From Fervidobacterium sp. (GTDB lineage Bacteria > Thermotogota > Thermotogae > Thermotogales > Fervidobacteriaceae), in NCBI GenBank assembly GCA_026419195.1, contig JANZZV010000005.1:1-64000 (forward strand): a stretch of DNA of 64,000 nt. The letters are read 5' to 3'. Under the pieces are notes generated by a model. The model did not search any database and had not been told where the DNA came from. It saw only the letters and a program-made list of their open reading frames with translations. The stretch's first letter is position 1. Every line of letters begins with the position of its first letter. Positions 34,646 to 43,546 of the stretch are shown one piece after another. The translations under genes were made by a program, and so were the position numbers.

Positions 34646-35466
34646 ATGGGGAAAAGATTAAATTATTTGTATTAGTTTTCATAAGCCTTTCGATTTTAAT
34701 TATTGGTGTGAATTTTCCACAACCAACTTCCCTGAAATATATAAACGATTATGTAGGGTTAATAAACAAAGACGTTGTGGAAAAGATAATCAGCATAGGT
34801 AAAGAACTTGAAGAAAAAACTACGTCAGAACTCACAGTTGTGATAATAAACACAACAGAACAGTTAAGTGTAGAAGAATACGCTAATGAATTGTTTAGAA
34901 ACTGGGGAATAGGTCAAAAAGGCAAAGATAACGGTGTACTTTTGCTTGTTGCAATAAAAGATCGAGTTATGAGAATAGAAGTAGGCTATGGGCTTGAAGG
35001 AGCAATTACCGACGGAGAAACTGGTAGAATAAGAGATGAATGCATCCTACCTTACCTCAAGAAAAAAGATTATTCAAAAGGTGTATACTATGGCTATATT
35101 GCTTTGGCCAAGGAAATAGAAAAAGAATACAATACGAAATTGAAACCAGTTTCAGATGAAGAGTTTGAACAAGAGAAAAGATTGGAGCTACCTGAGAAAA
35201 TTCAGCTAATTGTAGGATCAATTATAATCTTGGTGTTTTTAGTTTTTTTCATTTGGGCTATGATAATTGCTTTCGACAGAGTACATTCAAAATGCTTGAC
35301 AAGAGAAAACTAGGTGTAGTGCTTAAGAAAATGTATATTTATTCAACTACAGCCAAGAACATCATCAGTGGTGCGGTAATGAACTTTTCACAGAAGACGA
35401 CAGCGATTCAAATGGCTCGTTTGGTGGCAGCGATAGCGGTGGAGGAGGCGCAAGTAGTAGGTGGTA
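34646..35466 (+). pseudogene. Second TPM-domain protein, frameshifted at both ends
   Basis: The intact middle (34708-35313) is a close paralogue of the preceding protein: YINDYVGLINKDVVEKIISI, WGIGQKGKDNGVLLLVAIKD and one transmembrane helix. Its signal peptide (KIKLFVLVFISLSILIIG, just before 34708) is in frame with the body but has no start codon. The ATG at 34646, behind CGGAGG, is one base out of phase, and one extra base in the GGGGAAAA run would restore the full start. At the other end the expected Gly/Ser tail (NGSFGGSDSGGGGASSRW then stop at 35464-35466) lies in a different frame after a stop at 35313. Either a recent pseudogene or a case of assembly error; the GTG at 34708 could still yield a cytosolic fragment. 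Confidence 0.75.
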
Positions 35467-35559
35467 GTGTTAGTCTGGAACATAACAGACTTATAGAACC
35501 TTGATAGCAAGAAATTCAAATTTGTTCTTTATATTGTTAAATTCTTGGGGGAAGAGTGT

Positions 35560-36570
35560 ATGAAAAGAAATTTTAATCCTCTGGTCGTAGAAGGTTTAAT
35601 ACTTTTGATTGTTATCATGCTTCATACCTTTGCTCCAAAATTACTTGTTACATTTTTCAGTTACGGAATACCGGTTTTGTTTTTTGTGAGAGGATACCAA
35701 TGGCACGATAGACCGTTTAGGAACTTAATATTTTCAAGACTGCAACTGATTTTAACATACTATTTTGTTGGAATTCTGGGAACTATCCTTTTTGTACTCT
35801 TTTCACCGGAAGAAATTCTAATTTACCAAAGACAAGAATACTTTAAAAACCTTCTTTTAGCAAGAGTGATCAAAGGTGACGAAATTGCTATTATAATAGC
35901 TCCCTTATGGTTTCTGTTAGCTTTGTTCGTTTCAGATGTATTCTATCACTTCTCAAGAAAAAATACTACAATATTGATAACTGTAATACTCTTTGGAATA
36001 GCTCTAAGGTTCCTAGGCTTAAAGCCTTTGCTGTTTAGAATTGGTACTGCACTGATAAGCATCCCTTTCACAGAGATTGGTAGATGGGCAAAAGAGAAGA
36101 GAGTAAATATCAAATGGTACGCACTACTAATTTCTTTAGCTGTCTTTATTGTAATTGTTTTAGTTAACGGTGAAGTATCGTGGTACACCCACAATTTTCA
36201 CAATGTTCTTTTAACTTTTATTGGAGAGTTTTCTTTATTACCGATCGCTTTATTCGTCGGCAGTACTATAACAAATACGTTTGTTAAAAATTTCCTACAG
36301 AAACTGGCAATGAATGCTCTTTTTGTCTTCTCATACCATGGAATAATTTCCGCACTTGTAGCAATCATGTACTTTCCAATAATAAAAGCTATTGGATTTA
36401 CCGACATTTTCAATTTTCTATACAAGTTCTGGTATGTACATTTTTCCTTGACAGTATTTGCTCTTATAATCTCTATTAATTATATACCGAATAACATAAA
36501 AAGGATTCTGATTGGCGATGTACGATTTTTGATAGCAAGGCATCTGAAAAATTCGGGAGGTAATGGATGA
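35560..36570 (+). CDS. Polytopic membrane protein, acyltransferase-3-like
   Basis: The 336-aa protein has about ten hydrophobic helices and the general form of the acyltransferase-3 family (NodX/OatA-type), which O-acetylates sugars on exported polysaccharides. LIVIMLHTFAPKLL near residue 17-30 may hold the conserved histidine, and ALFVFSYHGIISALVAI resembles the late helices. Classical motifs are weak, so the family call is tentative. GGGGGAAGAG precedes the ATG at 35560. It overlaps the GT2 gene by 4 bases, which ties it to glycan synthesis. Confidence 0.65.
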   Translation: MKRNFNPLVVEGLILLIVIMLHTFAPKLLVTFFSYGIPVLFFVRGYQWHDRPFRNLIFSRLQLILTYYFVGILGTILFVLFSPEEILIYQRQEYFKNLLLARVIKGDEIAIIIAPLWFLLALFVSDVFYHFSRKNTTILITVILFGIALRFLGLKPLLFRIGTALISIPFTEIGRWAKEKRVNIKWYALLISLAVFIVIVLVNGEVSWYTHNFHNVLLTFIGEFSLLPIALFVGSTITNTFVKNFLQKLAMNALFVFSYHGIISALVAIMYFPIIKAIGFTDIFNFLYKFWYVHFSLTVFALIISINYIPNNIKRILIGDVRFLIARHLKNSGGNG

Positions 36571-37598
36571 AAAAATCGCCTAAGATTTCTATTATTATTC
36601 CAGCATTTAACGTGGAAAAATATATAAGCAACACTTTGAATAGCTTATTTAACCAAACCTACAAAAATTTTGAAATCATAGTAGTTAACGACGGTTCACA
36701 AGATCGCACTTTAGAAGTAGCAAGAGATTCTTTAATTGGTAGCAAAATAAAATATAAAATTCTCAATCAGGAGAACAAAGGAGTAAGTGTTGCAAGAAAC
36801 GAAGGAATGAAAGTAACTTGCGGTGATTATATAAAATTCTTAGACGGAGACGATATGTTGACTGAAGAAAGCATTGAAAATCTGGTTCTGGCAATAGAAG
36901 GAAAAGGTGAATTTGATCTTTCATTTGGTAAACAAGACGTTGTAACCGTAAGTGGAAAAATATTAATGAAATATGATGATATGTACTTAAAGCCCTGGAT
37001 AGAAGCTGATGCTAAGGTTGCCTTAAAGGATTTTTTGACAGGTATTGTACATATTTCAACTAACTCGGCACTATTCAAAAAAGAAGTAATAGAAAAACAT
37101 AGATTATCTTTTACTCCAGGAGCTTTATACGGGGAAGATAATGAGTTCATAGCAAAATATTTGTTTTTTTCTAGAAAAGTTGTATTTTGTGAAAAAGCAA
37201 CCTCGTTGGCAGTTTATAGAAAAGATTCAAGCACTAAAGTTGCATCAATGAAAGTTTTTCATAATGTAGCGAGTATGAAAAGATTGAGGAAATTTTTGGC
37301 ACTGAATAACTGCGAGCTCAATCTTTTGGAGATTTTTGATTCTCAAATAATTCCGTCGTCCTACGCATGGGTGATTGGAAATTTAGCATTCAACGGTTAT
37401 CCTTATAAAGAATGGACAAAGATTATAAAAAACAAAAAAATTAGGGATCAAGTACGTAAATTTAAGGTTTTAACCAAGGAAACACCATATTACCGACAAG
37501 TAAAATTAGCCAAGAATCTGTTTTTTCTATCACCTTTTTTCTTTTACATAATAATGAGAATTATTAAAAAGCAATACGATAAAAAGTCGGAGGAGTGA
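36567..37598 (+). CDS. GT2-family glycosyltransferase
   Basis: This is an inverting GT-A glycosyltransferase of 343 aa. KISIIIPAFNVEKYISNTLNS, IVVNDGSQDRT, NKGVSVARNEGM and the metal site FLDGDDML (about residues 88-95) are all present. AGALYGEDNEF-like sequence (PGALYGEDNEFIAKY) further on holds the usual acidic acceptor-side motif. A hydrophobic C-terminal segment (LFFLSPFFFYIIMRII) suggests membrane association. GGGAGG precedes the ATG, which overlaps the upstream gene's stop. It probably adds a sugar to a lipid-linked or surface glycan; donor unknown. Confidence 0.92.
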   Translation: MKKSPKISIIIPAFNVEKYISNTLNSLFNQTYKNFEIIVVNDGSQDRTLEVARDSLIGSKIKYKILNQENKGVSVARNEGMKVTCGDYIKFLDGDDMLTEESIENLVLAIEGKGEFDLSFGKQDVVTVSGKILMKYDDMYLKPWIEADAKVALKDFLTGIVHISTNSALFKKEVIEKHRLSFTPGALYGEDNEFIAKYLFFSRKVVFCEKATSLAVYRKDSSTKVASMKVFHNVASMKRLRKFLALNNCELNLLEIFDSQIIPSSYAWVIGNLAFNGYPYKEWTKIIKNKKIRDQVRKFKVLTKETPYYRQVKLAKNLFFLSPFFFYIIMRIIKKQYDKKSEE

Positions 37599-37604
37599 TC
37601 TAAT

Positions 37605-38462
37605 TTGAAAAGTTATTTAATAGCAACTGCATGCAATAAAAAGTACGAAAATTTCTTGTATAATCACTGGTTAAAATCTTTGAAAGAAAATGTAGAATTA
37701 TCAAACATTGATTTACTTATAATTGACCATGGATTGAGTGAAGAGATCCGGAAGAAGATCATAGAAGAAGGGTTTTTAATATACGAGGCATCTAACAGAA
37801 AAGGATTAATAAATAATAATAGATTTATCGAATTAAGGGACTTTTTACTGGGCAAAAAATACGACCAAGTTTTGATCTGTGATTCTGGAGATATAATCTT
37901 TCAAAGTGATATAAGTCACCTATTCGAACTTTGTAACTCAAGTATACGAGGTTGTTTTGAAGAGATATCACCACACATGGATATATTAATCTCCGAAGCT
38001 GATATAAACTACGATATTACGGAAATTAAAGATTTTATGAAAAAAAATAAGAATATGCTTATAAATGTCGGATTTCTTATATTTCCTTACAATCTTTATG
38101 TAGAAATAGTCAACAATATGGAAAAAATGATCAAAAATCCGGATAAATGGGGGCTTGAAACAATACTTTTGAATTATTTGATCAAGAAAGAACAATTCTG
38201 CGAGATCAGCACAATTTACAATTTCATTCCAACAACATCAACTAAAAAATACTTTGTAAAAGACGGAAAATTTTATTTTGAAGACGGAACTTTAATTCCA
38301 GTAGTTCATAACGCCGGCGGAAATAAGTTTTTGAGACCCATAAGAAATTTCGGATACGGTAAGGAATATAACAAAGAAAAGAAATTTATAATTTTTTTAC
38401 TTAGAAACTTCTATAAGCTTTTGAGTTTCTTTAGAAAGAATTTATTGATTAATCAGCGATAA
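37605..38462 (+). CDS. Putative glycosyltransferase, GT-A fold (GT8-like)
   Basis: The 285-aa protein has YLIATACNKKYENFLYNHWLKS at its start, a metal-site-like QVLICDSGDIIF near residues 86-97, and VVHNAGGNKFLRPIRNFGYG near the C-terminus. Together these resemble small GT-A enzymes such as GT8 (an Asp-x-Asp-like site and a late His-x-x-Gly). A basic, hydrophobic tail may bind the membrane. The start is TTG at 37605 behind GGAGGAG. It is third in a three-gene run with the acyltransferase-like and GT2 genes, and its end overlaps the convergent gene at 38449. The call is from context and partial motifs. Confidence 0.6.
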   Translation: MKSYLIATACNKKYENFLYNHWLKSLKENVELSNIDLLIIDHGLSEEIRKKIIEEGFLIYEASNRKGLINNNRFIELRDFLLGKKYDQVLICDSGDIIFQSDISHLFELCNSSIRGCFEEISPHMDILISEADINYDITEIKDFMKKNKNMLINVGFLIFPYNLYVEIVNNMEKMIKNPDKWGLETILLNYLIKKEQFCEISTIYNFIPTTSTKKYFVKDGKFYFEDGTLIPVVHNAGGNKFLRPIRNFGYGKEYNKEKKFIIFLLRNFYKLLSFFRKNLLINQR

Positions 38463-39510
38463 CTTGTTTTATAATATTCTCTAAATTCTTTCCCTGGGAG
38501 ATTTTGTAAGCAAGATTTACCGTATTTTTCTTCCATTTTTCATACTCGCTTTCCGATAACTTCGACAGTACTTCATCTATTTCCTTAAGTGAGTTGACAC
38601 CAAAACCTATGTCATATTCTTTAACAATTCTATAAACAGCCGCTTGCTTCCATACAATTATTGGTAAGCCACTCACCATATAAAGTGAAGTTTTGTGAGG
38701 AAAGTTGTATCTAAGATATTCTCCCGTTGTTCCAGAAATATTTTCAACAGACTCGCCATCCCAAACAAGTCCAAAGTGTGCTTTTATTTTCCGAGGTAGT
38801 TCTTCTGGAGGGTATGCACCTTTGTATTCCATAATTTCGTCCTTTAACGGACCTTCAAAACCCTTTCCATACAAATGGATAACGTAATTTTTCGGAGACA
38901 GTTCGGATAACACATAATTTAAGAAACCTGATTTCCATTTACTCAGATTGCCAGCAAATGCAATGATAAACTTACTATTTACAGGAAAAATACTATCTGT
39001 ATCGCTTTCTAAATGTGAGATATCATTTGTTAAATAATCACAGATATCATATATATATGTTTTACCACTAAATCCAAGTTCCATTTTTAGGAAGTCTGAA
39101 ATTTCTTGCGTCCAGCAAATAGCATGTGTGAAATTTGGAAATATCGCCTTTTCCCTCAGATAATCAATTTTCCTTTTCCTTCTTAAACTTTCAACGTCGT
39201 GTACGAATATTATCCTTTTTCCATCCTTAAACGCCCTCTTCAGAATTGGCGCGATAAGTATATCTATTCCTGTACCGTTTTGGAAGATAACGTTGGAATT
39301 CTTATACCGTTTTTGATTAGTCAAAAGTAACTCTACTAATTTTTTGAAGGATATTCTTCTAAACTTTTTATTTATCGTGTCCTTGAAAAGGTTTAACTCC
39401 TTTAGTCCTATTTTTTTGAATATTTCTTCAACATCAATTTTTGCCTTTGAAGCGGCGTTGTAATTTTTCCAAAAAAATGAAGTTACAAAGTAGGTATTTC
39501 TAATATCCAT
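38449..39510 (-). CDS. Galactofuranosyltransferase-like GT-B glycosyltransferase
   Basis: The 353-aa protein matches the beta-1,6-galactofuranosyltransferase-like family seen in O-antigen and exopolysaccharide clusters. Visible are IIFVHDVESLRRKRK, FAGNLSKWKSGFL, HLYGKGFEG, HFGLVWDGESVENISG, then LRYNFPHKTSLYMVSGLPIIVWK, given here as two overlapping landmarks (LRYNFPHKTSL; YMVSGLPIIVWK). If it uses UDP-galactofuranose it would need the mutase encoded at 741-1865. It is transcribed toward the acyltransferase/GT operon and overlaps its end by 14 bases. AGGTTAGG lies before the ATG. Confidence 0.8.
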   Translation of the reverse strand: MDIRNTYFVTSFFWKNYNAASKAKIDVEEIFKKIGLKELNLFKDTINKKFRRISFKKLVELLLTNQKRYKNSNVIFQNGTGIDILIAPILKRAFKDGKRIIFVHDVESLRRKRKIDYLREKAIFPNFTHAICWTQEISDFLKMELGFSGKTYIYDICDYLTNDISHLESDTDSIFPVNSKFIIAFAGNLSKWKSGFLNYVLSELSPKNYVIHLYGKGFEGPLKDEIMEYKGAYPPEELPRKIKAHFGLVWDGESVENISGTTGEYLRYNFPHKTSLYMVSGLPIIVWKQAAVYRIVKEYDIGFGVNSLKEIDEVLSKLSESEYEKWKKNTVNLAYKISQGKNLENIIKQVIAD

Positions 39511-39528
39511 CAGCCTAACCTCCGATTA

Positions 39529-39557
39529 TTGACATCTCTCTTGTTAGATGATAAAAT
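39529..39557 (+). promoter_or_regulatory. Promoter of tRNA-Gln(CTG)
   Basis: TTGACA (39529-39534), a 17-base spacer and TAAAAT (39552-39557) make a near-consensus promoter ending 11 bases before the tRNA. It overlaps the start region of the divergent glycosyltransferase gene. Confidence 0.88.
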
Positions 39558-39568
39558 ATACATCGCAC

Positions 39569-39642
39569 TGGGAGGTCGTCTAATGGCAGGACCGCGGACT
39601 CTGGATCCGCCAGTGGAGGTTCGAATCCTCCCCTCCCAGCCA
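39569..39642 (+). tRNA. tRNA-Gln (anticodon CTG)
   Basis: The full cloverleaf can be drawn: acceptor TGGGAGG with CCTCCCA, anticodon stem GCGGA/TCCGC around the loop CTCTGGA (anticodon CTG), T-arm GGAGG-TTCGAAT-CCTCC, discriminator G and an encoded CCA. It reads the CAG codon. It has its own promoter and a terminator directly after it. Confidence 0.96.
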
Positions 39643-39643
39643 A

Positions 39644-39672
39644 TCCCCACACTTTTGTGTGGGGAATTTTAT
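39644..39672 (+). terminator. Bidirectional terminator between tRNA-Gln and hisS
   Basis: TCCCCACAC and GTGTGGGGA pair perfectly around TTTT, followed by ATTTTATTT. It lies 2 bases after the tRNA and 4 bases beyond the hisS stop on the other strand. Confidence 0.9.
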
Positions 39673-39675
39673 TTA

Positions 39676-40938
39676 TCAACTTTCTGCAATCATGTCTTTA
39701 ATACCACTTACTACAAAACTTTTTTCAAATTCAACTTGTTGACCATTTTCCATATTCTTTACAACGACAACGTCTCTTTCTAATTCGTTTTCACCAATTA
39801 TTAGTGTAAATCTTGCTCCGATTCTTGCTGCGTGTTTCAACTGTGCACCCAAATTTCTTTCGGTAAGCTCTAGTCCAGTTGGTATCCCTTCTCTTCTTAG
39901 TAGTTCTGCTAATCTTAGTGCTTCAGCTTTAACTTGATCTCCACCCAAATGAGCTATATACACTAAGTTTGTTATTATCTCGTTAACTTGTACATTTTCC
40001 ACTTTGAGTGCAAGTATAAGTCTCTCTATGCCAGCAGCAAACCCGAGAGCAGGTACTTCTTTTCCTCCGAGTTCTTTTATTAATCCATCGTACCTTCCAC
40101 CACCAGCGATAGCACTCATGGCTCCCAGTTTATTGTGGTGCACTTCAAATACGGTGCGATTATAATAGTCAAGTCCACGTACTAATCTCGGCTGTTCGAC
40201 ATAATTTACTCCCAAAAAGTCAAGCATGGTTTTTAGTTCCTCATAGTGTTTTTTTGAATCTTCTCCAAGGTAATCTACTATTTTTGGCGCGTCTTTTGCA
40301 TACTCAACATCAACTTTGCAATCAAGTAACCTGAGAATGTTTCTTTCGTACCTTACTTTACAGTCATCACATAAGTTATCTAAGTTTTTTGAGTAGTATT
40401 TTCTTAAAGCCTCTTTGTAATTTGCTCTGTCTTGCATATCACCAAGTGAATTTATGTATATTTCGTAATCCACAAGTCCAAGTTCTTTAAGGAGATGGTC
40501 AACAAAGATTATTAATTCCGCATCAGCTATTGCTGATGAGGTACCAAAAATTTCAGCACCAAATTGATGAAATTGCCTTTGTCTTCCAGATTGAGGTCTT
40601 TCGTACCTAAACATAGGACCTATGTAAAAGTATTTTTGAGGTAACCCCTGTGCAATCATTCCATTCTCAAGAAACGCTCTTACAACAGGCGCTGTCCCTT
40701 CCGGGCGAAGTGTTATACTTCTTCCGCCTTTATCTTCAAAGGTGTACATTTCTTTTTGAACGATATCGGTATCTTGCCCTACACTTCGAATGAAAAGTTT
40801 CGTTTCCTCAAAAATGGGAGTTCTAATTTCTCCGTAACCATACATTCTTGCAAGATTTCTTGATTTTTCCTCAATCCAGTACCAGTATTTCATCTGCTCG
40901 CCGTACAAATCTTCTGTTCCTTTTATTTTTTGGTACAC
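39676..40938 (-). CDS. hisS: Histidine-tRNA ligase
   Basis: This class II synthetase charges tRNA-His. The 420-aa length is standard. IKGTEDLYGEQMKYW is the start, TLRPEGTAPVVRAFLE and YIGPMFRYERPQSGRQRQFHQ contain motif 2, the histidine-binding LVRGLDYYNRTVFEV is central, and GGGRYDGLIKELGG and ALGFAAGIERLIL (motif 3) follow. The C-terminal HGTP anticodon domain includes TGLELTERNLGAQLKHA. The start overlaps the upstream TPR gene by 16 bases. Confidence 0.97.
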   Translation of the reverse strand: MYQKIKGTEDLYGEQMKYWYWIEEKSRNLARMYGYGEIRTPIFEETKLFIRSVGQDTDIVQKEMYTFEDKGGRSITLRPEGTAPVVRAFLENGMIAQGLPQKYFYIGPMFRYERPQSGRQRQFHQFGAEIFGTSSAIADAELIIFVDHLLKELGLVDYEIYINSLGDMQDRANYKEALRKYYSKNLDNLCDDCKVRYERNILRLLDCKVDVEYAKDAPKIVDYLGEDSKKHYEELKTMLDFLGVNYVEQPRLVRGLDYYNRTVFEVHHNKLGAMSAIAGGGRYDGLIKELGGKEVPALGFAAGIERLILALKVENVQVNEIITNLVYIAHLGGDQVKAEALRLAELLRREGIPTGLELTERNLGAQLKHAARIGARFTLIIGENELERDVVVVKNMENGQQVEFEKSFVVSGIKDMIAES

Positions 40939-41642
40939 TCTTTCTCCACCTCCGAAAGTCTTTGCTTTGCCTCTTTCTTAGCATCTTCATCTACGATCTT
41001 CCATTCAGGTCTAATGGGTAATTCAAGAGCTTTTTTGTACATTTCAGCAGCTTGACAGAAACTTTTCTTTTTCTCATATAACCTTCCGTAAACAACGTAG
41101 GCAAATATATGATTAGGTTCTAATTCGATGGCCCTTTTTAAAAGTTCTTCTCCTTTATTTAAGTCAGGAAATAACGGTACTTCTATATATCTAATCGCTG
41201 CTAAAAAATGTGGCAACCATTGATCTTTTCCATATTTAAGTGCCATGTTCAGATTATAGTCTATTCTTGATGTAAGTGTTAAAGCAAGTAAGTTGTTTTT
41301 TTGAACACGATGCGATAATACAACTGCCATCGAATAATAACCCTTCCAAAAATTCGGATATTTTTTTATAAGTTCCTCTGCTAACTGATACGCTTTTTCG
41401 GAGTAATTATACCCCATCCCTCCCCAACTGTACAGTTCTGTATATGCAATAACAACATCCCCCAATTCGTCGGGGGACAATTTTTCATACTCTAATTTTC
41501 TTAATAGTCCATCGAGTTCTTTAACTTGTCGATTTCCTATCATATATTGAATTTTGTAAGATAGTTCGCTTACAGCAAATGCCACGTTGACTATCAGTAA
41601 AACAGCAACGCTAACAAGAATCTTCAACGAATCAACGCCCAC
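40923..41642 (-). CDS. Secreted or membrane-anchored TPR-repeat protein
   Basis: The protein has an N-terminal hydrophobic signal or anchor (LKILVSVAVLLIVNVAFAV) and then tetratricopeptide-like helices, clearest in GEELLKRAIELEPNHIFAYV and QAAEMYKKALELP. Function is unknown; it is probably exported and binds other proteins. The GTG at 41642 has no good ribosome site, and TTG at 41627 is an alternative that starts just before the signal segment. It overlaps the HAD gene upstream and hisS downstream, so expression is likely coupled. Confidence 0.8.
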   Translation of the reverse strand: MGVDSLKILVSVAVLLIVNVAFAVSELSYKIQYMIGNRQVKELDGLLRKLEYEKLSPDELGDVVIAYTELYSWGGMGYNYSEKAYQLAEELIKKYPNFWKGYYSMAVVLSHRVQKNNLLALTLTSRIDYNLNMALKYGKDQWLPHFLAAIRYIEVPLFPDLNKGEELLKRAIELEPNHIFAYVVYGRLYEKKKSFCQAAEMYKKALELPIRPEWKIVDEDAKKEAKQRLSEVEKECTKK

Positions 41643-42454
41643 TTTCTAACAGCATATGCAACACCTGCTTCGTTGTTAGACTTTGTTATGTACTTTGCAT
41701 AAGCCTTTACTTCCGAGTGTGCATTATCCATTGCAACAGGGTAACCAACTATCTTAAGCATTCCAATATCATTGAAACTATCACCTAGATACATGGTTTC
41801 CTCAGGCTTGACTTTGAAGTATTTTAAAAGATGTTCAAAAGAAAGTTCTTTGGAAGAATTGGGTCCAAAGATCTCGTAAAAAGTTTCAGAATTAATTGTA
41901 TTGTTTTTTATAACGCTTGTTGAATTTTCGCTGCCTTTTAACGCTCTTTTTATCACCATTTTTATCTTGTCTTCATCACCAACAAGTGCAATTTCTGCTA
42001 TCTTTCTTTTATTTGAAACATGTTTTACGACATCTTCTACAAAATTGATCCTCCATAAATTCTGTTCAAGATATTTTGAAAATTCACCGTTGTATTTAAC
42101 GTCTATATACATATCCTTTTCTTCCAAAAAATCTATGTACACAATGTAAAACAAGTCTTCTTTTCTAGCTAATTTTATAACTTTCTCTGCAATATCTGAC
42201 TCAAGTTCCGTTTTGTAAATTATCTTTTCTTCCATCCACTGATAAATAAATGCTCCATTTTGAAAAATGACAGGTACATCAATTCCAAGTTCTTCTATGT
42301 ACCTTTTTGCTGAATAGAAATTCCTACCTGTTGCAACACTTACATGAATCCCTTTCTCCATTGCCTCTTTAAGAGCTAAAATATTCTCTTCTGGCACATG
42401 TTTATCATCGTCAAGCAACGTGCCATCAAGATCGGTGATTATCAATCTTATCAA
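41624..42454 (-). CDS. HAD-superfamily hydrolase, Cof type
   Basis: The 276-aa protein is a Cof-like (class IIB) haloacid-dehalogenase phosphatase, probably acting on sugar phosphates or nucleotides. Motif I is TDLDGTLLDDD with nucleophile Asp8 and Asp10, motif II SVATGRN, the catalytic Lys lies in the later segment, and motif III/IV is YLGDSFNDIGML. Its start is TTG at 42454 behind GGGGGAAAG. It follows the nucleotidylyltransferase gene by 12 bases, so the two may share a transcript. Confidence 0.93.
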   Translation of the reverse strand: MIRLIITDLDGTLLDDDKHVPEENILALKEAMEKGIHVSVATGRNFYSAKRYIEELGIDVPVIFQNGAFIYQWMEEKIIYKTELESDIAEKVIKLARKEDLFYIVYIDFLEEKDMYIDVKYNGEFSKYLEQNLWRINFVEDVVKHVSNKRKIAEIALVGDEDKIKMVIKRALKGSENSTSVIKNNTINSETFYEIFGPNSSKELSFEHLLKYFKVKPEETMYLGDSFNDIGMLKIVGYPVAMDNAHSEVKAYAKYITKSNNEAGVAYAVRKWALIR

Positions 42455-42466
42455 GTTCTTTCCCCC

Positions 42467-43546
42467 TTACCTTGAAACAACTACTTTTCCAAGATCTCCA
42501 ACAATTATTTGAACTCCTTTTGGCTTTCCATCAGCTTCAATTATTTCCACTTTTTTCCCTATCAAGGATGAATCAATTCGAGGCGAAAAATTAGATATTC
42601 TCACTTCATCCATTACTATGGAATTTTCTATCTCACAGTTTTCTATTAACGAACCATCTCCAATAGAAGTATATGGTCCTATGTAAGCGTTAGAAATTGT
42701 ACAATTTTTGCCTATTATAACAGGACCTCTTATAACACTATTCACTACTTCCGTGCCTTCACCAATACTTACCCTACCTTGTATCAATGAAGAAGCTTCA
42801 ACAGTACCCTCGATTTTAAACTCTTCTATTATATCATCAAGTATCTTATGATTTGCTTCTATCAAGTCTTCTGGTTTACCTGTGTCTTTCCACCAGCCAT
42901 AAATAATATGACCTTCTACGGTTCCTCTATTTTGTATAAGCCAGTCTATAGCATCTGTAATCTCCAACTCACCACGCCAAGATGGTTTGATATTTGCTAT
43001 ACCATCGAATACATCTTTTCTAAACAAATATAAACCTATTATTGCAAGATTTGATGGTGGTTCTTTTGGTTTCTCAACAGTTTTTGTAATTCTACTACCT
43101 TCCATAACAGCTATACCAAACCTTGTAGGATCATTAACAGGTGAAAGCATTATAAGTGCACTAAGCTCTTTCTTCTCTTCAAATTCTTTAACAAAAGGTT
43201 TTATATCGTCCATAATTAAGTTGTCGCCTAAGTACATCATAAAGTCATCATCACCAAGAAAATCCTTTGCCATAAGTACAGCGTGTGCAAGACCTTTCGG
43301 TTCCGGTTGCAAGATATAAACAATATTCACACCGTACTTATTTCCATTCCCAAGACTTGTCTCAAAATCGATCTTGTTTTCCGGACTGACTATAATACCT
43401 ATTTCATTGATACCAACACTTTTTATCTTTTCAATTGTGTAGAGAATAACAGGCTTATTTGCAACTGGAATAAGGTGTTTAGCCGTTGTGTAAGTTAATG
43501 GTCTTAACCTTGTTCCCTTACCAGCGCATAATATAATAGCTTTCAT
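42467..43546 (-). CDS. Glucose-1-phosphate thymidylyltransferase, long form with left-handed beta-helix
   Basis: The enzyme makes dTDP-glucose (or a related NDP-sugar). The N-terminal Rossmann-like domain has the nucleotide loop LCAGKGTRLRPLT (7-19) and the PVANKPVILYTIE substrate loop; MMYLGDNLIMDD is the metal site. The C-terminal 110 residues have hexapeptide repeats (IGEGTEVVNSVIRGPVIIG), marking the 355-360-aa long form (RfbA/StrD/GraD-like) rather than the 290-aa RmlA. No rmlB, rmlC or rmlD is nearby. The start has AGGGAGG upstream. Confidence 0.93.
   Translation of the reverse strand: MKAIILCAGKGTRLRPLTYTTAKHLIPVANKPVILYTIEKIKSVGINEIGIIVSPENKIDFETSLGNGNKYGVNIVYILQPEPKGLAHAVLMAKDFLGDDDFMMYLGDNLIMDDIKPFVKEFEEKKELSALIMLSPVNDPTRFGIAVMEGSRITKTVEKPKEPPSNLAIIGLYLFRKDVFDGIANIKPSWRGELEITDAIDWLIQNRGTVEGHIIYGWWKDTGKPEDLIEANHKILDDIIEEFKIEGTVEASSLIQGRVSIGEGTEVVNSVIRGPVIIGKNCTISNAYIGPYTSIGDGSLIENCEIENSIVMDEVRISNFSPRIDSSLIGKKVEIIEADGKPKGVQIIVGDLGKVVVSR

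Noticed and set aside
35253-35504. Plus-strand open frame of 83 codons after the second TPM gene
   Set aside because: It is one of the shifted frames of the broken TPM gene end; the meaningful Gly/Ser tail is in another frame.
39529-39783. Plus-strand open frame of 84 codons
   Set aside because: It covers the promoter, tRNA-Gln(CTG), its terminator and the end of hisS; no ribosome site and no protein-like composition.
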